A stretch of DNA of 64,000 nt from Methanosarcina sp. DH2 (GTDB lineage Archaea; Halobacteriota; Methanosarcinia; Methanosarcinales; Methanosarcinaceae): positions 1 to 64,000 of the forward strand of contig NZ_WJBI01000021.1 in the NCBI RefSeq assembly GCF_020804225.1, given 5' to 3'. The notes under the pieces are model-generated. The model made no database searches, was not told where the DNA came from, and worked only from the letters and a program-made list of their open reading frames with translations. The position numbers were made by a program, and so were the translations under genes. Numbering within the stretch: position 1 is the stretch's first letter; each line of letters opens with the position of its first letter. Below, piece after piece: positions 8,628 to 17,532 of this stretch.

Positions 8628-9788
8628 ATGACAGAAAACAGGACATATACATATCTGAACCCGAAAGTGGCCCTTATGGGAGCTGGCTGCGTAAAAGAAA
8701 TCGGCAGGCACGCAAAAGATTTTGGGGCTACAAAAGCCCTGATAGTTTCAGGCAAAAGCAGGCATGGGGAAGAGCTTGCACGAGACATCTATTATATCCT
8801 TGAAGATGCAGGCCTGGAAGCGACAATCTTTGCAGGAGCAGACCCGAACCCGACTGATACTTCAGTTATGGAAGGAGCAGACATTTACAGAAAAGAAGAC
8901 TGTAATATGATAATTGCTGTCGGAGGGGGAAGCCCTATGGATTGTGCAAAGGCAGTTGGCATTGTAGTATATAATGGTGGAATGATTAATGATTACGAAG
9001 GCGTGGGGAAAGTTACGAAAGGGATTCCTCCGCTCATTACGGTAAACACGACTGCGGGTACTGCAAGTGAGATGACGAGTTTTACAATTATTACGGACAC
9101 AGACAGACACATCAAAATGGCAATTGTTGACCCGCGAATTACACCCGATGTAGCAGTTAACGACCCTGAACTGATGGTTAGTATGCCACCAGCGCTGACA
9201 GCTGCAACAGGGATGGACGCTCTGACCCATGCGGTTGAAGCTTATGTTTCCACGATGGCTACCCCTACAACCGATGCGGCTGCTATCAAGGCAATCGAGC
9301 TTATCTCAAAATACTTGCCGGAAGCCGTCGCCCATGGGGAAGATATAAGAACAAGGGACATGATGGCACACGCCGAATATCTTGCAGGCATTGCTTTCAA
9401 TAACGCAAGCCTCGGTTACGTGCACTCCATGGCTCACCAGCTCGGAGGCTTTTATAACCTTCCGCATGGAGTCTGCAACGCAATCCTCCTGCCATATGTG
9501 GAGATGTACAACAAGCAGGTCTGCCCCGAGCGTTTTTCTGATATCGCAAAGGCAATGGGGGAAAAAGTCGAGGGATTGAGCCCGGATACAGCCGCAGATA
9601 AAGCAATAGATGCCATCAAAAAGCTTGCATCAGACATTGGAATCCCCTCCGGCTTAAAAGAGCTGGGGGCAAGGGAAGAAGACCTTGAACTTCTGGCTGA
9701 AAATGCCATGCAGGACATTTGCCGCCTGACTAATCCCAGAGAGCTTTCAAAAGAGGATATCGTTGAGATTTACAGGAAAGCTATGTGA
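8628..9788 (+). CDS. Iron-containing alcohol dehydrogenase (group III)
   Basis: Fe-ADH family protein, 386 residues from the chosen ATG. The Rossmann part has ALIVSGKS and the NAD(P)-binding GGGSPMDCAK (about 95-104). The metal-binding half has TTAGTASEMTSFTII, GMDALTHAVEAYVS and HSMAHQLGGFYNLPHG with the conserved metal-ligand His residues. It interconverts alcohols and aldehydes with NAD(P)H in the cytosol; the substrate is not readable from sequence. An in-frame TTG at 8586 would add 14 residues, but ATG at 8628 follows AAGGGGAATT and begins the region common to the family. Monocistronic. Confidence 0.9.
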   Translation: MTENRTYTYLNPKVALMGAGCVKEIGRHAKDFGATKALIVSGKSRHGEELARDIYYILEDAGLEATIFAGADPNPTDTSVMEGADIYRKEDCNMIIAVGGGSPMDCAKAVGIVVYNGGMINDYEGVGKVTKGIPPLITVNTTAGTASEMTSFTIITDTDRHIKMAIVDPRITPDVAVNDPELMVSMPPALTAATGMDALTHAVEAYVSTMATPTTDAAAIKAIELISKYLPEAVAHGEDIRTRDMMAHAEYLAGIAFNNASLGYVHSMAHQLGGFYNLPHGVCNAILLPYVEMYNKQVCPERFSDIAKAMGEKVEGLSPDTAADKAIDAIKKLASDIGIPSGLKELGAREEDLELLAENAMQDICRLTNPRELSKEDIVEIYRKAM

Positions 9789-10017
9789 AAAATATCTGAA
9801 AAGAGCAACTGAAATCGAAAACTCAAATTGCTGATAGTGGATATCGTTGACAGCAGACATTAATATAAAGGCCAGTCTTTCAGCAGCCTGGTTCGTGATT
9901 TGTTTCCCCTTGATGAAAGGTGAACCATTATTAACTTTCCAGATTCTATGATAGGATTAATAAGCCATTTCTTCAAGGAAGGTATCAAGACTGCATAAAC
10001 ATAGGGAGTGATTTTTG

Positions 10018-10542
10018 ATGAGATTATTTGGGGGCCGTGGGGGCCATGAGGAGGAGAAAGGACATGTCTATAAAATGCATGAAAAACTCGTTTCCATCGG
10101 AGACGATTACTGGATAGAAGACGAAACCGGAGAGCGAGCATTCCATGTTGATGGAAAGGCGCTCCGCATTCGCAACACTCTCATTTTCAAAGATCTGCGT
10201 GGAAATGACCTTTATAAAATTCAGGAAAAATTACTCAGGATCAGGGATACAATGGACATCAAAAAAGCAGATGATGGCCTGGCTGCAACAGTTAAAAAAG
10301 ATCTCATTAATATTTTGCGGGATAAATGGAAAGTTGAAATTCCAGACGGGCCTGATATGGAAATCCGCGGCAATATTCTGGATCACGAGTATGAGATTGA
10401 GTCTGAAGGGAGGAAAATTGCAGACATCTCAAAAAAATGGTTCCGAATAAGAGATACCTATGGAGTGGAGATTGAGCCCGGACAGGACAATGCGCTTATC
10501 CTGGCAATTGCGGCTGCGCTTGATCAGATGGCACACGATTGA
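10018..10542 (+). CDS. LURP-one-related (LOR/DUF567-like) protein
   Basis: 174 residues with the repeated beta-hairpin pattern of the LOR/tubby-like fold: KLVSIGDDYWIEDETGERAFHVDGKALRIRNT, followed by DLRGNDLYKIQEKLLRIRDTM, then EIRGNILDHEYEIESEGRKIADISKKWFRIRDTYGVEI and a hydrophobic C-terminal helix LILAIAAALDQMAHD. Members are small soluble proteins proposed to bind membranes or lipids; function in archaea is unknown. ATG at 10018 directly follows an in-frame TTG; GGGAGTG upstream supports the ATG. It precedes the AI-2E transporter gene by about 170 bases on the same strand, so both may belong to one membrane-related cluster. Confidence 0.75.
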   Translation: MRLFGGRGGHEEEKGHVYKMHEKLVSIGDDYWIEDETGERAFHVDGKALRIRNTLIFKDLRGNDLYKIQEKLLRIRDTMDIKKADDGLAATVKKDLINILRDKWKVEIPDGPDMEIRGNILDHEYEIESEGRKIADISKKWFRIRDTYGVEIEPGQDNALILAIAAALDQMAHD

Positions 10543-10715
10543 GTTAGTTCACCTTAGAAGAACATCACAGCAAAACACGAACTAAACTGGCTAAGACAGC
10601 CTGGAAAGAGACTGTACAAATATTGGCGAATAGCCGGGTGGCGAGTGTTAAGAGAAGCTTTATTTCCACACGAGCACTAGTAAACGGATCATAAAAAAAT
10701 GATTAGGAAAGTACT

Positions 10716-11774
10716 ATGAATACAAATAGTCATTCAACACCAGCCAGAATTCTGCTCTACGGTACCGCTGCGGTTATTCTAACTATCGGTATGCAGCAGA
10801 TAGCAACTATACTCGTGCCCATTTTTTTCTCGATTTTCGCCTTTCTAATTTTTTCCCCTCTCGTCCACTGGCTCCAGAAAAAAGGGGTTCCTAGCACTGT
10901 TAGCGTCGGTCTGGCTATCCTTTTTTTCATTGTTGTTGCCATGGGCACCGGGTTTCTGGTTATAGGATCTTTACTTCAGCTCAGCAGCCGTATCCCAAAC
11001 TATGAAACCCAGTTAATGGAAACTCTGGAAAACCTTTCAATATATCTACCATCCGTCGGATTCTCTGTAGAATCAATCCTGCGTAATGTGGGAGCATTTG
11101 CTTTCAGTCTTACAGCGGGAATTCTTACCGGAGTTTTAGATGCCGGGACAACAACCGGGCTTATCATTGTCACGACAACGTTTTTGCTACTGGATGCTGC
11201 CGGAGCCCCGAAAAAGGTGCAGAAGGAGGCTGAAAAACAGTCTCTCCTGCTATCGCAGACCACCGAATTTGGCAGAAGCCTTGTGAACTACATTGTCATA
11301 CGGACTGAAACCAATCTGATAGGAGGTATCGGGACTGCCGTACTTCTCCTTATCGGGGGCATTGATTTTGCAATTCTCTGGGGTTTCCTGACATTCCTGC
11401 TCGGTTATATTCCCTACCTGGGTTTTATTCTGGCTGCTCTTCCTCCAATGCTCCTTGCACTTTTTAAATACGGAGTTCTAGGAGCACTGGCTGTCCTTGT
11501 CGGCATCTCGCTCGTCAACGCTCTTGTAGAAAATGTCCTTTTTCCCTCCCTTGCAGGAAAAGGCCTTAAGTTATCTCCGTCTGTCGTGTTTCTCTCTTTA
11601 TTCTACTGGTCTTATGTGCTGGGAACTCCGGGGGCATTGATTGCGGTACCTCTTACAATGGTTGTGAAGATAATCCTGGAAAGTTTCGAAGAAACGCGCT
11701 GGCTGGCGAAACTGATGGAATCAAGTGGGAGTGAGGATAAGGATGAAAAAAAAGCGGGAGAAAACGCACTTTGA
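10716..11774 (+). CDS. AI-2E family transporter, copy 1
   Basis: 352 residues of the AI-2E/PerM-type family (PF01594). N-terminal paired helices (14-75) are followed by a soluble segment with LSIYLPSVGFSVESIL, then five or so further membrane helices. The diagnostic GGIDFAILWGFLTFLLGYIPYLGFILAALPPMLLAL and the NALVENVLFPSLAGKGLKLSP block are both present, as is the closing LIAVPLTMVVKIILES. Known members export autoinducer-2 or act as Na+(Li+)/H+ antiporters; the substrate here is unknown. The charged C-terminus contains DKDEKKAGENAL. A second copy at 13599-14657 is clearly paralogous, with the same termini. ATG is at 10716. Confidence 0.9.
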   Translation: MNTNSHSTPARILLYGTAAVILTIGMQQIATILVPIFFSIFAFLIFSPLVHWLQKKGVPSTVSVGLAILFFIVVAMGTGFLVIGSLLQLSSRIPNYETQLMETLENLSIYLPSVGFSVESILRNVGAFAFSLTAGILTGVLDAGTTTGLIIVTTTFLLLDAAGAPKKVQKEAEKQSLLLSQTTEFGRSLVNYIVIRTETNLIGGIGTAVLLLIGGIDFAILWGFLTFLLGYIPYLGFILAALPPMLLALFKYGVLGALAVLVGISLVNALVENVLFPSLAGKGLKLSPSVVFLSLFYWSYVLGTPGALIAVPLTMVVKIILESFEETRWLAKLMESSGSEDKDEKKAGENAL

Positions 11775-11998
11775 AAACCCCGGAAGATGCTCCAGCAGGA
11801 CCGGTATGCAAATAAGTTGATTATCCGGCATCCCGTTCACAGACTATTTTTTTGAAAAAATGATCTGGATATAGGTAAAATTACAAGTTCGTTTAAATAT
11901 GGTGGTGACCATTTATTATGTACCGATAGCCACGCCTCTTTTGCTCTCAGGGGTTACAATAAGCCCTGGAACACAGCACAAAGTATCTCATCCTGCTA

Positions 11999-12448
11999 AT
12001 GCTTCTTCCACTGAAGCTCGTCCTGTTCATCCGGGCCAAGTACAAAGAAGTTGCCAGCGGGCTCCCTACTCTTGATGGCCCAGGCTGCCTTTCCTCGCTT
12101 GTCCTTTTTGTAGCTTTCTTTGTGGTCTACATTTCCGATCTCATAGGTGTTATCGGCAGTACCGCAATTATTGCGGCAGTAGTTCTCCTGCTGACTTCAT
12201 GTTTCATCGCCTATTTTCTCGGAGAGTTTCAGTGCTGCTCTTTATATTCAGCCCTGCATCCCGAAATATCTCAGGTACTTGCCATTGCCTCTCTGATTTT
12301 TATGGCAGTCAGACTGATGCTCAGCCCTGAAGGGCTCGAGCCTGTTGGTTTCTCTCCAGACAATAGTCTCATTCTACTAACCGCTGAGCTGGATCTTGTC
12401 CGACTTTATTCTCGAATGCCTCAAAGATTGAGCTGCATACTCTGTTGA
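11999..12448 (+). pseudogene. Decayed membrane-protein remnant
   Basis: An open frame of 149 codons with two or three hydrophobic stretches (LSSLVLFVAFFVVYISDLIGVIG, STAIIAAVVLLLTSCFIAYFLGE, QVLAIASLIFMAVRL), then a non-membrane tail that looks out of frame. The middle is reminiscent of sodium/bile-acid-symporter-like helices, but I do not recognise it with confidence. In another frame just downstream (12445-12540) the translation GRLLILGTLLTIVLKFVLKSF resembles the end of the neighbouring AI-2E transporters. I read the stretch as residues of one or two decayed transporter genes. No convincing ribosome-binding site. Confidence 0.4.
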
Positions 12449-12540
12449 GTGAAGAAAAGATTCCAGGCCGACTCCTTATTCTTGGCACGCTGCTTACAAT
12501 AGTTTTGAAGTTTGTCCTGAAGAGTTTTAGTAATATGAAA
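12445..12540 (+). pseudogene. C-terminal remnant resembling an AI-2E transporter
   Basis: The translation ends LTIVLKFVLKSFSNMK before TAG. The intact neighbours end LTMVVKIILESFEE and LTLVVKIILESTEG. The preceding 600 bases do not encode the rest of such a protein. The match is short, so this is a suggestion. Confidence 0.35.
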
Positions 12541-12932
12541 TAGTTGATCAGATTAATGTATCCACCGGGAAACGGAGCACGAGGTTGAGAGAGCGGAAGA
12601 CAGGAAGAAGGAAATTGAAATCCTGGCGGATGAGAAGCACTCTGGAGCTATAAAGTCTGGTAAAAAGTCGATTAACCCGATCCTCGTCTTTTTACCGGCT
12701 TAATCTTAATTTTACACATGCTCATTTATATATATTCTAAATTTTATATATATTCTATATAATAACGCTGTGACTGTTTTTTGATTGTAGAGTTTCGGAT
12801 AGAAAGGGGAGGAAAGCTATCGGAAGCGCATGTGGATTCCGATCTCATTTATGCGACTACCGACCGCCTTTGAAGTGCAGTACAATAAAAATGGAAAAAC
12901 AGAAGTAGAACTTCGAATGGGGGAATAAATGA
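12541..12932. other. Intergenic region before the DUF6325-like gene
   Basis: About 390 bases. A short charged frame around 12570-12702 (EVERAEDRKKEIEILADEK) has no start codon and may be another remnant. A very AT-rich block at 12725-12770 (repeated TATATATTCTA) is a plausible promoter region for the next gene. Confidence 0.35.
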
Positions 12933-13517
12933 ATGGAGGAAGCAATATATGGACCGAGGCAACTCTTAGTCATCGTATTCGGTAATCCTAACTTCCACGG
13001 TCAGATCCGGCGTGAACTTGAAGCAGTCATGAATAAAGAAATGGTCAGGCTCATTGACCTGCTGTTCGTATGGAAAGACTAAGAAGGGAATATCAAGTAT
13101 ATGGAAACTACACAGCTGGATGAAGAAGAAAAAATGCTTTTTGGAGCCTTTATTGGAGGACTTATCGGGTATGGAGCCGGCGGCAAAGAAGGAGCGAGGG
13201 AAGGCATGGAGGCAGGAATCCTGGCAGCAACCCAGGAAAAATACGGAATTACAGAGGAAGATATTCTGGAGATAACCGAAGCCATTCCTGAAGGTACTGC
13301 TGCTGTTCTTATTATCGAACACCTCTGGGCAAAGAGCCTGAAACAGGCGGTCCGGGATGCAGGTGGTGTACTTGTGTCCCAGGGTATGTTTACATCTGAA
13401 TTGCTTATTGCAGTTGGAGAAGAACTGGCAGAAGAGGTTAAATTTGCAGAGAAGAAAAAACCGGGATCCAGGGTTGAGTCTGCGTCTGAATGGCTGCTCA
13501 CTCGAATTCCTATATAA
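12933..13517 (+). pseudogene. DUF6325-like gene interrupted by an in-frame TAA
   Basis: ATG at 12933, after a GGGGG ribosome-binding site, opens MEEAIYGPRQLLVIVF and continues FHGQIRRELEAVMNKEM, then VRLIDLLFVWKD. TAA follows at 13080-13082, and the same frame goes on EGNIKYMETTQLDEEE to the stop at 13517. The joined protein (about 194 codons) has the DUF6325 layout: N-terminal ferredoxin-like half with LIDLLFVxKD, glycine-rich middle, then IPEGTAAVLIIEHLWAKSL and a C-terminal coiled segment. Length and conservation show one gene split by a nonsense codon in place of the usual small/acidic residue. A downstream ATG at 13101 could still make a 138-residue fragment. TAA is not the pyrrolysine codon. 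Confidence 0.75.
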
Positions 13518-13598
13518 AAAAGATTTAGTACCGGAAGCTTTGCTCCAAATTATTATAGAAGAAAGTTAGCAGTAAGAGAAAGATTGGGGGATGTAAAT

Positions 13599-14657
13599 AT
13601 GAATGCAAATACCAGTTCAACACCAGCCAAAATTCTAATTTACAGCACTGCTGCAGTTCTCCTTACACTTGGCATGAGGGCGATTTCAGATATACTGTTG
13701 CCGGTTTTTTTCGCTCTTTTTGCCTTTCTAATCTTTTCCCCTCTGGTTCACTGGCTCATGAAGAAAGGGGTTCCTGGAAAAGTTAGTGTTCTTCTGGTGA
13801 TCCTTCTTTTCATATTTGTTTTTGTTGGAACCGCAATTCTGTTTGCAAGCTCTTTACTCCAGCTCAGTGGCAGGATGCCAAGCTATGAAAATCAGTTGCA
13901 GGGTGTTCTGAACAGTGTTTCAACATATTTGCCTGAAGCCGGAGTTTCCCTGGAATCGATCCTGAGCGATATTGCAGCATTTGCTTTCAGAGTGTCCGGG
14001 AGCATTGTTACGGGAGCCTTAAACGCCGGATCAACAATTGTGCTCATTTTTATCACGACAACGTTTTTACTTCTGGATGCTGCAGGTGCGCCAGAAAAAG
14101 TGCAGAGGGAAGTTGAAGATCAACCAGTCTATCTTTCGCGGTTTACCGAGTTAAGCAGAACCGTCGTAAATTACATGATCCTGAGGACTGAGACCAATCT
14201 GGTTGGAGGCATTGGAGTTGCCATACTTCTCTTTATTGGAGGCATAGATTTTGCTATTCTCTGGGGCCTCTTGTTCTTCATTTTTGGTTATATCCCTTAT
14301 CTGGGCTTTTATCTGGCCGCTGTTCCACCTATACTCCTTGGTCTGTTCGAATACGGGCCTATAGGGGCAGTGGGTGTCCTTGTCGCCATCACTGTTGTCA
14401 ATATGCTCGTAGAAAATATCATTTTCCCATCTCTTGCTGGAAAAGGCCTTAAATTATCTCCGACGATTGTATTTCTTTCTTTATTTTACTGGTCTTATGT
14501 GCTTGGGACAGCAGGTGCGCTGATTGCCGTACCACTTACACTAGTTGTAAAGATAATTCTGGAAAGTACCGAGGGGACACGCTTGATGGCTAAACTGATG
14601 GAATCAAGTGAGGATAGAGATCAGGATGAGGAAAAAGCAGGCGAAAATGTACTCTAA
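13599..14657 (+). CDS. AI-2E family transporter, copy 2
   Basis: 352 residues, paralogous along the whole length to the protein at 10716-11774 and ending almost identically (AKLMESS ... EEKAGENVL). Same signature blocks: GGIDFAILWGLLFFIFGYIPYLGFYLAAVPP, then NMLVENIIFPSLAGKGLKLSPTIVFLSLFYW. About seven membrane helices. ATG at 13599 follows TTGGGGGAT and matches the start of copy 1 (M-N-x-N); an in-frame TTG at 13584 lies on the ribosome-binding site and is rejected. It lies 81 bases after the DUF6325-like gene on the same strand, perhaps in one transcript. Substrate unknown. Confidence 0.9.
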   Translation: MNANTSSTPAKILIYSTAAVLLTLGMRAISDILLPVFFALFAFLIFSPLVHWLMKKGVPGKVSVLLVILLFIFVFVGTAILFASSLLQLSGRMPSYENQLQGVLNSVSTYLPEAGVSLESILSDIAAFAFRVSGSIVTGALNAGSTIVLIFITTTFLLLDAAGAPEKVQREVEDQPVYLSRFTELSRTVVNYMILRTETNLVGGIGVAILLFIGGIDFAILWGLLFFIFGYIPYLGFYLAAVPPILLGLFEYGPIGAVGVLVAITVVNMLVENIIFPSLAGKGLKLSPTIVFLSLFYWSYVLGTAGALIAVPLTLVVKIILESTEGTRLMAKLMESSEDRDQDEEKAGENVL

Positions 14658-15077
14658 AATGACCCTGCATCGCGTCCGAGATAATCAGGTCCCTGTAAGT
14701 ATACTCGATAAAATATACTAACCTGTATATAATAATATACATAAAAATGGCTGTATATTATAGCATTGTTTTATTTGAACCTGCATGTGGGGGCTTGCAG
14801 GCTCTGTAAAGGGTGAGAGGGAAATAATAATATCGAAATTATCGAATGGAAAGCTTGCATACCGCTTTCCGGCGTTCTCGGACAAATGTCTGGCAAACAC
14901 CTGTCTATCTTTTGTCTATCTTATCTGATCTTGTGAGAAATCCTCTGGTTAGAAATCCTTGCATCACCCGAAGAAAAAACGTTCCTGCCCTTTCTAATTT
15001 AGCTGTCAGGCTGTTGCAGGCTGACATGAAAAATAACCAGTAAATTGAACCCGTAAGCAGAAAAGGAGATTCAAGGA
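14658..15077. other. Intergenic region before the DUF1269 gene
   Basis: About 420 bases. An AT-rich segment at 14700-14770 with several TATA-like strings is followed by stop-rich sequence. A near-duplicate pair of short strings (TCTGGTTAGAAATCC and TTGTGAGAAATCC) lies around 14935-14960. No gene seen. Confidence 0.4.
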
Positions 15078-15578
15078 ATGGCAACATTAACCGTTTTGAA
15101 GTTTGAAACCGCAGAAGGTGCAGAAAAAGCACTTGAGGTGGTAAAGGACTTGAGCAAGCAACATTTGATAAACCTTCATGATGCAGCAATAGTCACATGG
15201 CCTGAGGGTAAAAAGAAGCCAAAAACGGAACAGTTAACTAATTTAACCGGTGCAGGTGCACTGAGCGGCGCTTTCTGGGGCATGCTATTTGGCCTGATTT
15301 TCTTTATTCCTATATTTGGCATGGTTGTTGGGGCCACAATGGGGGCAATGACCGGTTCCATGACCGATGTCGGCATTAATGATGAGTTCATCAAGTCGAT
15401 CCGCGGCAAAGTGACTGAAGGTACCTCAGCTCTCTTCTTGATGACAAGTGATGCAGTGAAGGATAAAGTAGCGGAAGCTGCCAGGGGGATGAATTTTGAA
15501 CTCATTGCCTCCAACCTGTCCAAGGAAGAAGAAGATAAGCTGCGTGCTGCCTTCGAAGACGAATATTCACAGCAGTAA
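15078..15578 (+). CDS. DUF1269 family protein
   Basis: 166 residues in the DUF1269 pattern. An N-terminal alpha/beta domain, LTVLKFETAEGAEKALEVVKDL and LHDAAIVTWPEGKKKPK, is followed by a glycine-rich hydrophobic hairpin GALSGAFWGMLFGLIFFIPIFGMVVGATMGAMTGSMTDVG. The C-terminal domain is FIKSIRGKVTEGTSALFLMTSDAVKDKV and ends ELIASNLSKEEEDKLRAAF. The hairpin looks like a membrane-inserting segment. Function unknown; such proteins are common near stress and membrane genes. ATG at 15078 follows AAAGGAGATTC. Related in general architecture to the broken DUF6325-like gene at 12933. Confidence 0.88.
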   Translation: MATLTVLKFETAEGAEKALEVVKDLSKQHLINLHDAAIVTWPEGKKKPKTEQLTNLTGAGALSGAFWGMLFGLIFFIPIFGMVVGATMGAMTGSMTDVGINDEFIKSIRGKVTEGTSALFLMTSDAVKDKVAEAARGMNFELIASNLSKEEEDKLRAAFEDEYSQQ

Positions 15579-16036
15579 AACCAGGCTTGACCAGGGAGTT
15601 TACTCTCTGGTATCATTTTAATTTTTCTGAATCAATAACAATGTAAAAAGAATCAATAACAATGTAAAAAAGTTAAGTTAGTAGGCCATAATGAAGTACC
15701 TGTGACGACTCCCTTTTATGCCGGGGCTGGCCAGTAGAGTCGCATGTGGCTCAGCCCACAGATTTTCGGTCATATCCGACTGCCAGCCGGCATCCCTTTG
15801 AGTTCATGGATACAATTACGTGTAACCGTGGATGTCAGCGACAAACTGATCGGGGATAAGGAAGTTGAGAACGCATGATCATGACCCGGCAGTAAATGAT
15901 AACATAGCCTGAGCATCCGGCACTGCCAGTCCTATCACAGAGAGAGAAATCATAAGGATAAACAGCTTCGAAGCGACTTTGCCAGGAGCGCAATGCGCAT
16001 TGAGCCTGGTCATTCTGTCGCAAGGAGGAAGTGTTG
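15579..16036. other. Intergenic region with possible secreted-protein remnant
   Basis: About 460 bases. It starts with two copies of a 20-base unit, (A)GAATCAATAACAATGTAAAA, at 15627-15670. On the minus strand, 15879-16079 reads as a short frame with a signal-peptide-like stretch LFILMISLSVIGLAVPDAQA, but it ends after eight more residues and overlaps the next gene; if real it is only a remnant. The base composition is richer in G+C than other spacers, like the sulfatase block that follows. Confidence 0.35.
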
Positions 16037-17380
16037 ATGACAAAAAACTACCTGCCTTCCCGCATCCATGTACTGGCAAAACCTACCGGAGCTATTTGCA
16101 ACCTTGCCTGCTCTTACTGCTTTTTTCTGGACAAGGAGTTGTTCTATCCGGGCAGCAGATTCCGCATGTCAGACGAAGTGCTGGAGAACTACATCCGGCA
16201 GCTTATCGCAGCCCACCGCAGCCCTCAGGTAACTGTTGCCTGGCAGGGAGGCGAGCCCACGCTTATGGGCATTGACTTTTACCGGCGTGCAATCGAGCTG
16301 CAGGAAAAGTACAGAAAGCCAGGCATGACTTTCGAAAATACAATGCAAACTAACGGCACGCTGCTGGACGACGAATGGTGCCAGTTATTTAAGGAAAACA
16401 ATTTTCTAATAGGGATCAGCATCGACGGCCCTCGTAAACTGCACGACGCCTACAGGGTGGATAAAAAAGGGGAGGGGAGCTTTGAGAGGGTCATGAATGG
16501 GCTTCGCTTCCTGCAAAAACACGGTGTGGAATATAATGTCCTGACAACAGTAAACAGGGTCAATGCCGATTATCCGCTGGAAGTCTACCGTTTCCTGAGA
16601 GATGAAGCAAAAACAGACTGGATTCAGTTTATTCCGGTTATTGAGAGGATCAATGATGAAGGGCGTACCCTTTACCAGCAAGGAGACAGAGTCTCGGACC
16701 GTTCTGTGCAGCCCGAACAATTTGGAAGTTTCCTGAGCCGCATTTTCGACGAATGGGTGAGAAATGATGTCGGAAGGGTATTCGTGCAAACTTTTGAGGC
16801 TTCTGCGCGCAGATGGCTGGGGCTGCCTTCCGGCATGTGCGTTTTTGAGGAAACATGCGGGACGGGGCTTGCCCTGGAGCATAATGGGGACCTCTATTCA
16901 TGCGATCATTTTGTGGAACCGGACTACCTGCTGGGCAATATCATGGAAACAGAGATAGGCGAGCTTGCCGCTTCGGAAAAGCAGTATAGGTTCGGGCAGG
17001 ACAAATGCGACACTCTCCCGCAGGTATGCCATGAATGCGATGTGCTCTTTGCCTGCAGGGGAGAATGTCCTAAAAACCGCTTCCTGACAACTTCTACCGG
17101 AGAAACCGGCCTGAACTACCTGTGCGAAGGCTGGAAAGCTTTCTTCAGGCACATCGACTTTCCGATGCAGATCCTTGCAGGCCTGATACGCAGGGATTAC
17201 CCTGCACAGGAGGTGATGAGGGTCCTGGCTCTGGAGGCGGCTTTTGAAAGGGCAGGACGAAATGACCCATGTCCCTGCGGCAGCGGGCTAAAATTCAAAC
17301 GCTGCCACGGCCGCGAGAAAAAAGTACCTGAAAGGAAGGACCGGAAGCAGATAAAACACAGGATTCAGCTTCAGTCTTGA
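16037..17380 (+). CDS. Anaerobic sulfatase-maturating enzyme (radical SAM) with SEC-C tail
   Basis: 447 residues from the chosen ATG. The radical SAM cluster motif CNLACSYC (Cys21, 25, 28) and WQGGEPTLMG are followed by the SPASM region with auxiliary-cluster cysteines: CVFEETCGTG, CDHF, and CHECDVLFACRGECPKNR. It converts an active-site Cys or Ser of sulfatases to formylglycine without oxygen, using SAM; the substrate is very probably the sulfatase encoded just downstream. The C-terminus carries an added SEC-C zinc motif, RNDPCPCGSGLKFKRCHG. GTG (16031), TTG (16034) and ATG (16037) are consecutive in-frame starts; AAGGAGGA at 16022-16029 best suits the ATG. Higher G+C than flanking genes suggests transfer. 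Confidence 0.92.
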   Translation: MTKNYLPSRIHVLAKPTGAICNLACSYCFFLDKELFYPGSRFRMSDEVLENYIRQLIAAHRSPQVTVAWQGGEPTLMGIDFYRRAIELQEKYRKPGMTFENTMQTNGTLLDDEWCQLFKENNFLIGISIDGPRKLHDAYRVDKKGEGSFERVMNGLRFLQKHGVEYNVLTTVNRVNADYPLEVYRFLRDEAKTDWIQFIPVIERINDEGRTLYQQGDRVSDRSVQPEQFGSFLSRIFDEWVRNDVGRVFVQTFEASARRWLGLPSGMCVFEETCGTGLALEHNGDLYSCDHFVEPDYLLGNIMETEIGELAASEKQYRFGQDKCDTLPQVCHECDVLFACRGECPKNRFLTTSTGETGLNYLCEGWKAFFRHIDFPMQILAGLIRRDYPAQEVMRVLALEAAFERAGRNDPCPCGSGLKFKRCHGREKKVPERKDRKQIKHRIQLQS

Positions 17381-17532
17381 CCTAGTATGCGATTTCGAAA
17401 AAAACAAAGTGGGGAGTTAAGAAGAAAAAAGCCATATTTTTTATATTCAGCACCGTAAGGCTTCTTAAAATTGCTGATCGAGATATTCATTAATCAACCA
17501 TCAATCAACCAATTTATCCTGGGGAATTAAGA

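Noticed and set aside
13080-13082. Pyrrolysine readthrough of the broken DUF6325-like gene
   Set aside because: The codon is TAA; pyrrolysine is inserted at TAG.
15879-16079. Minus-strand frame with signal-peptide-like stretch
   Set aside because: Ends eight residues after the putative cleavage site and overlaps the maturase start; at most a remnant.
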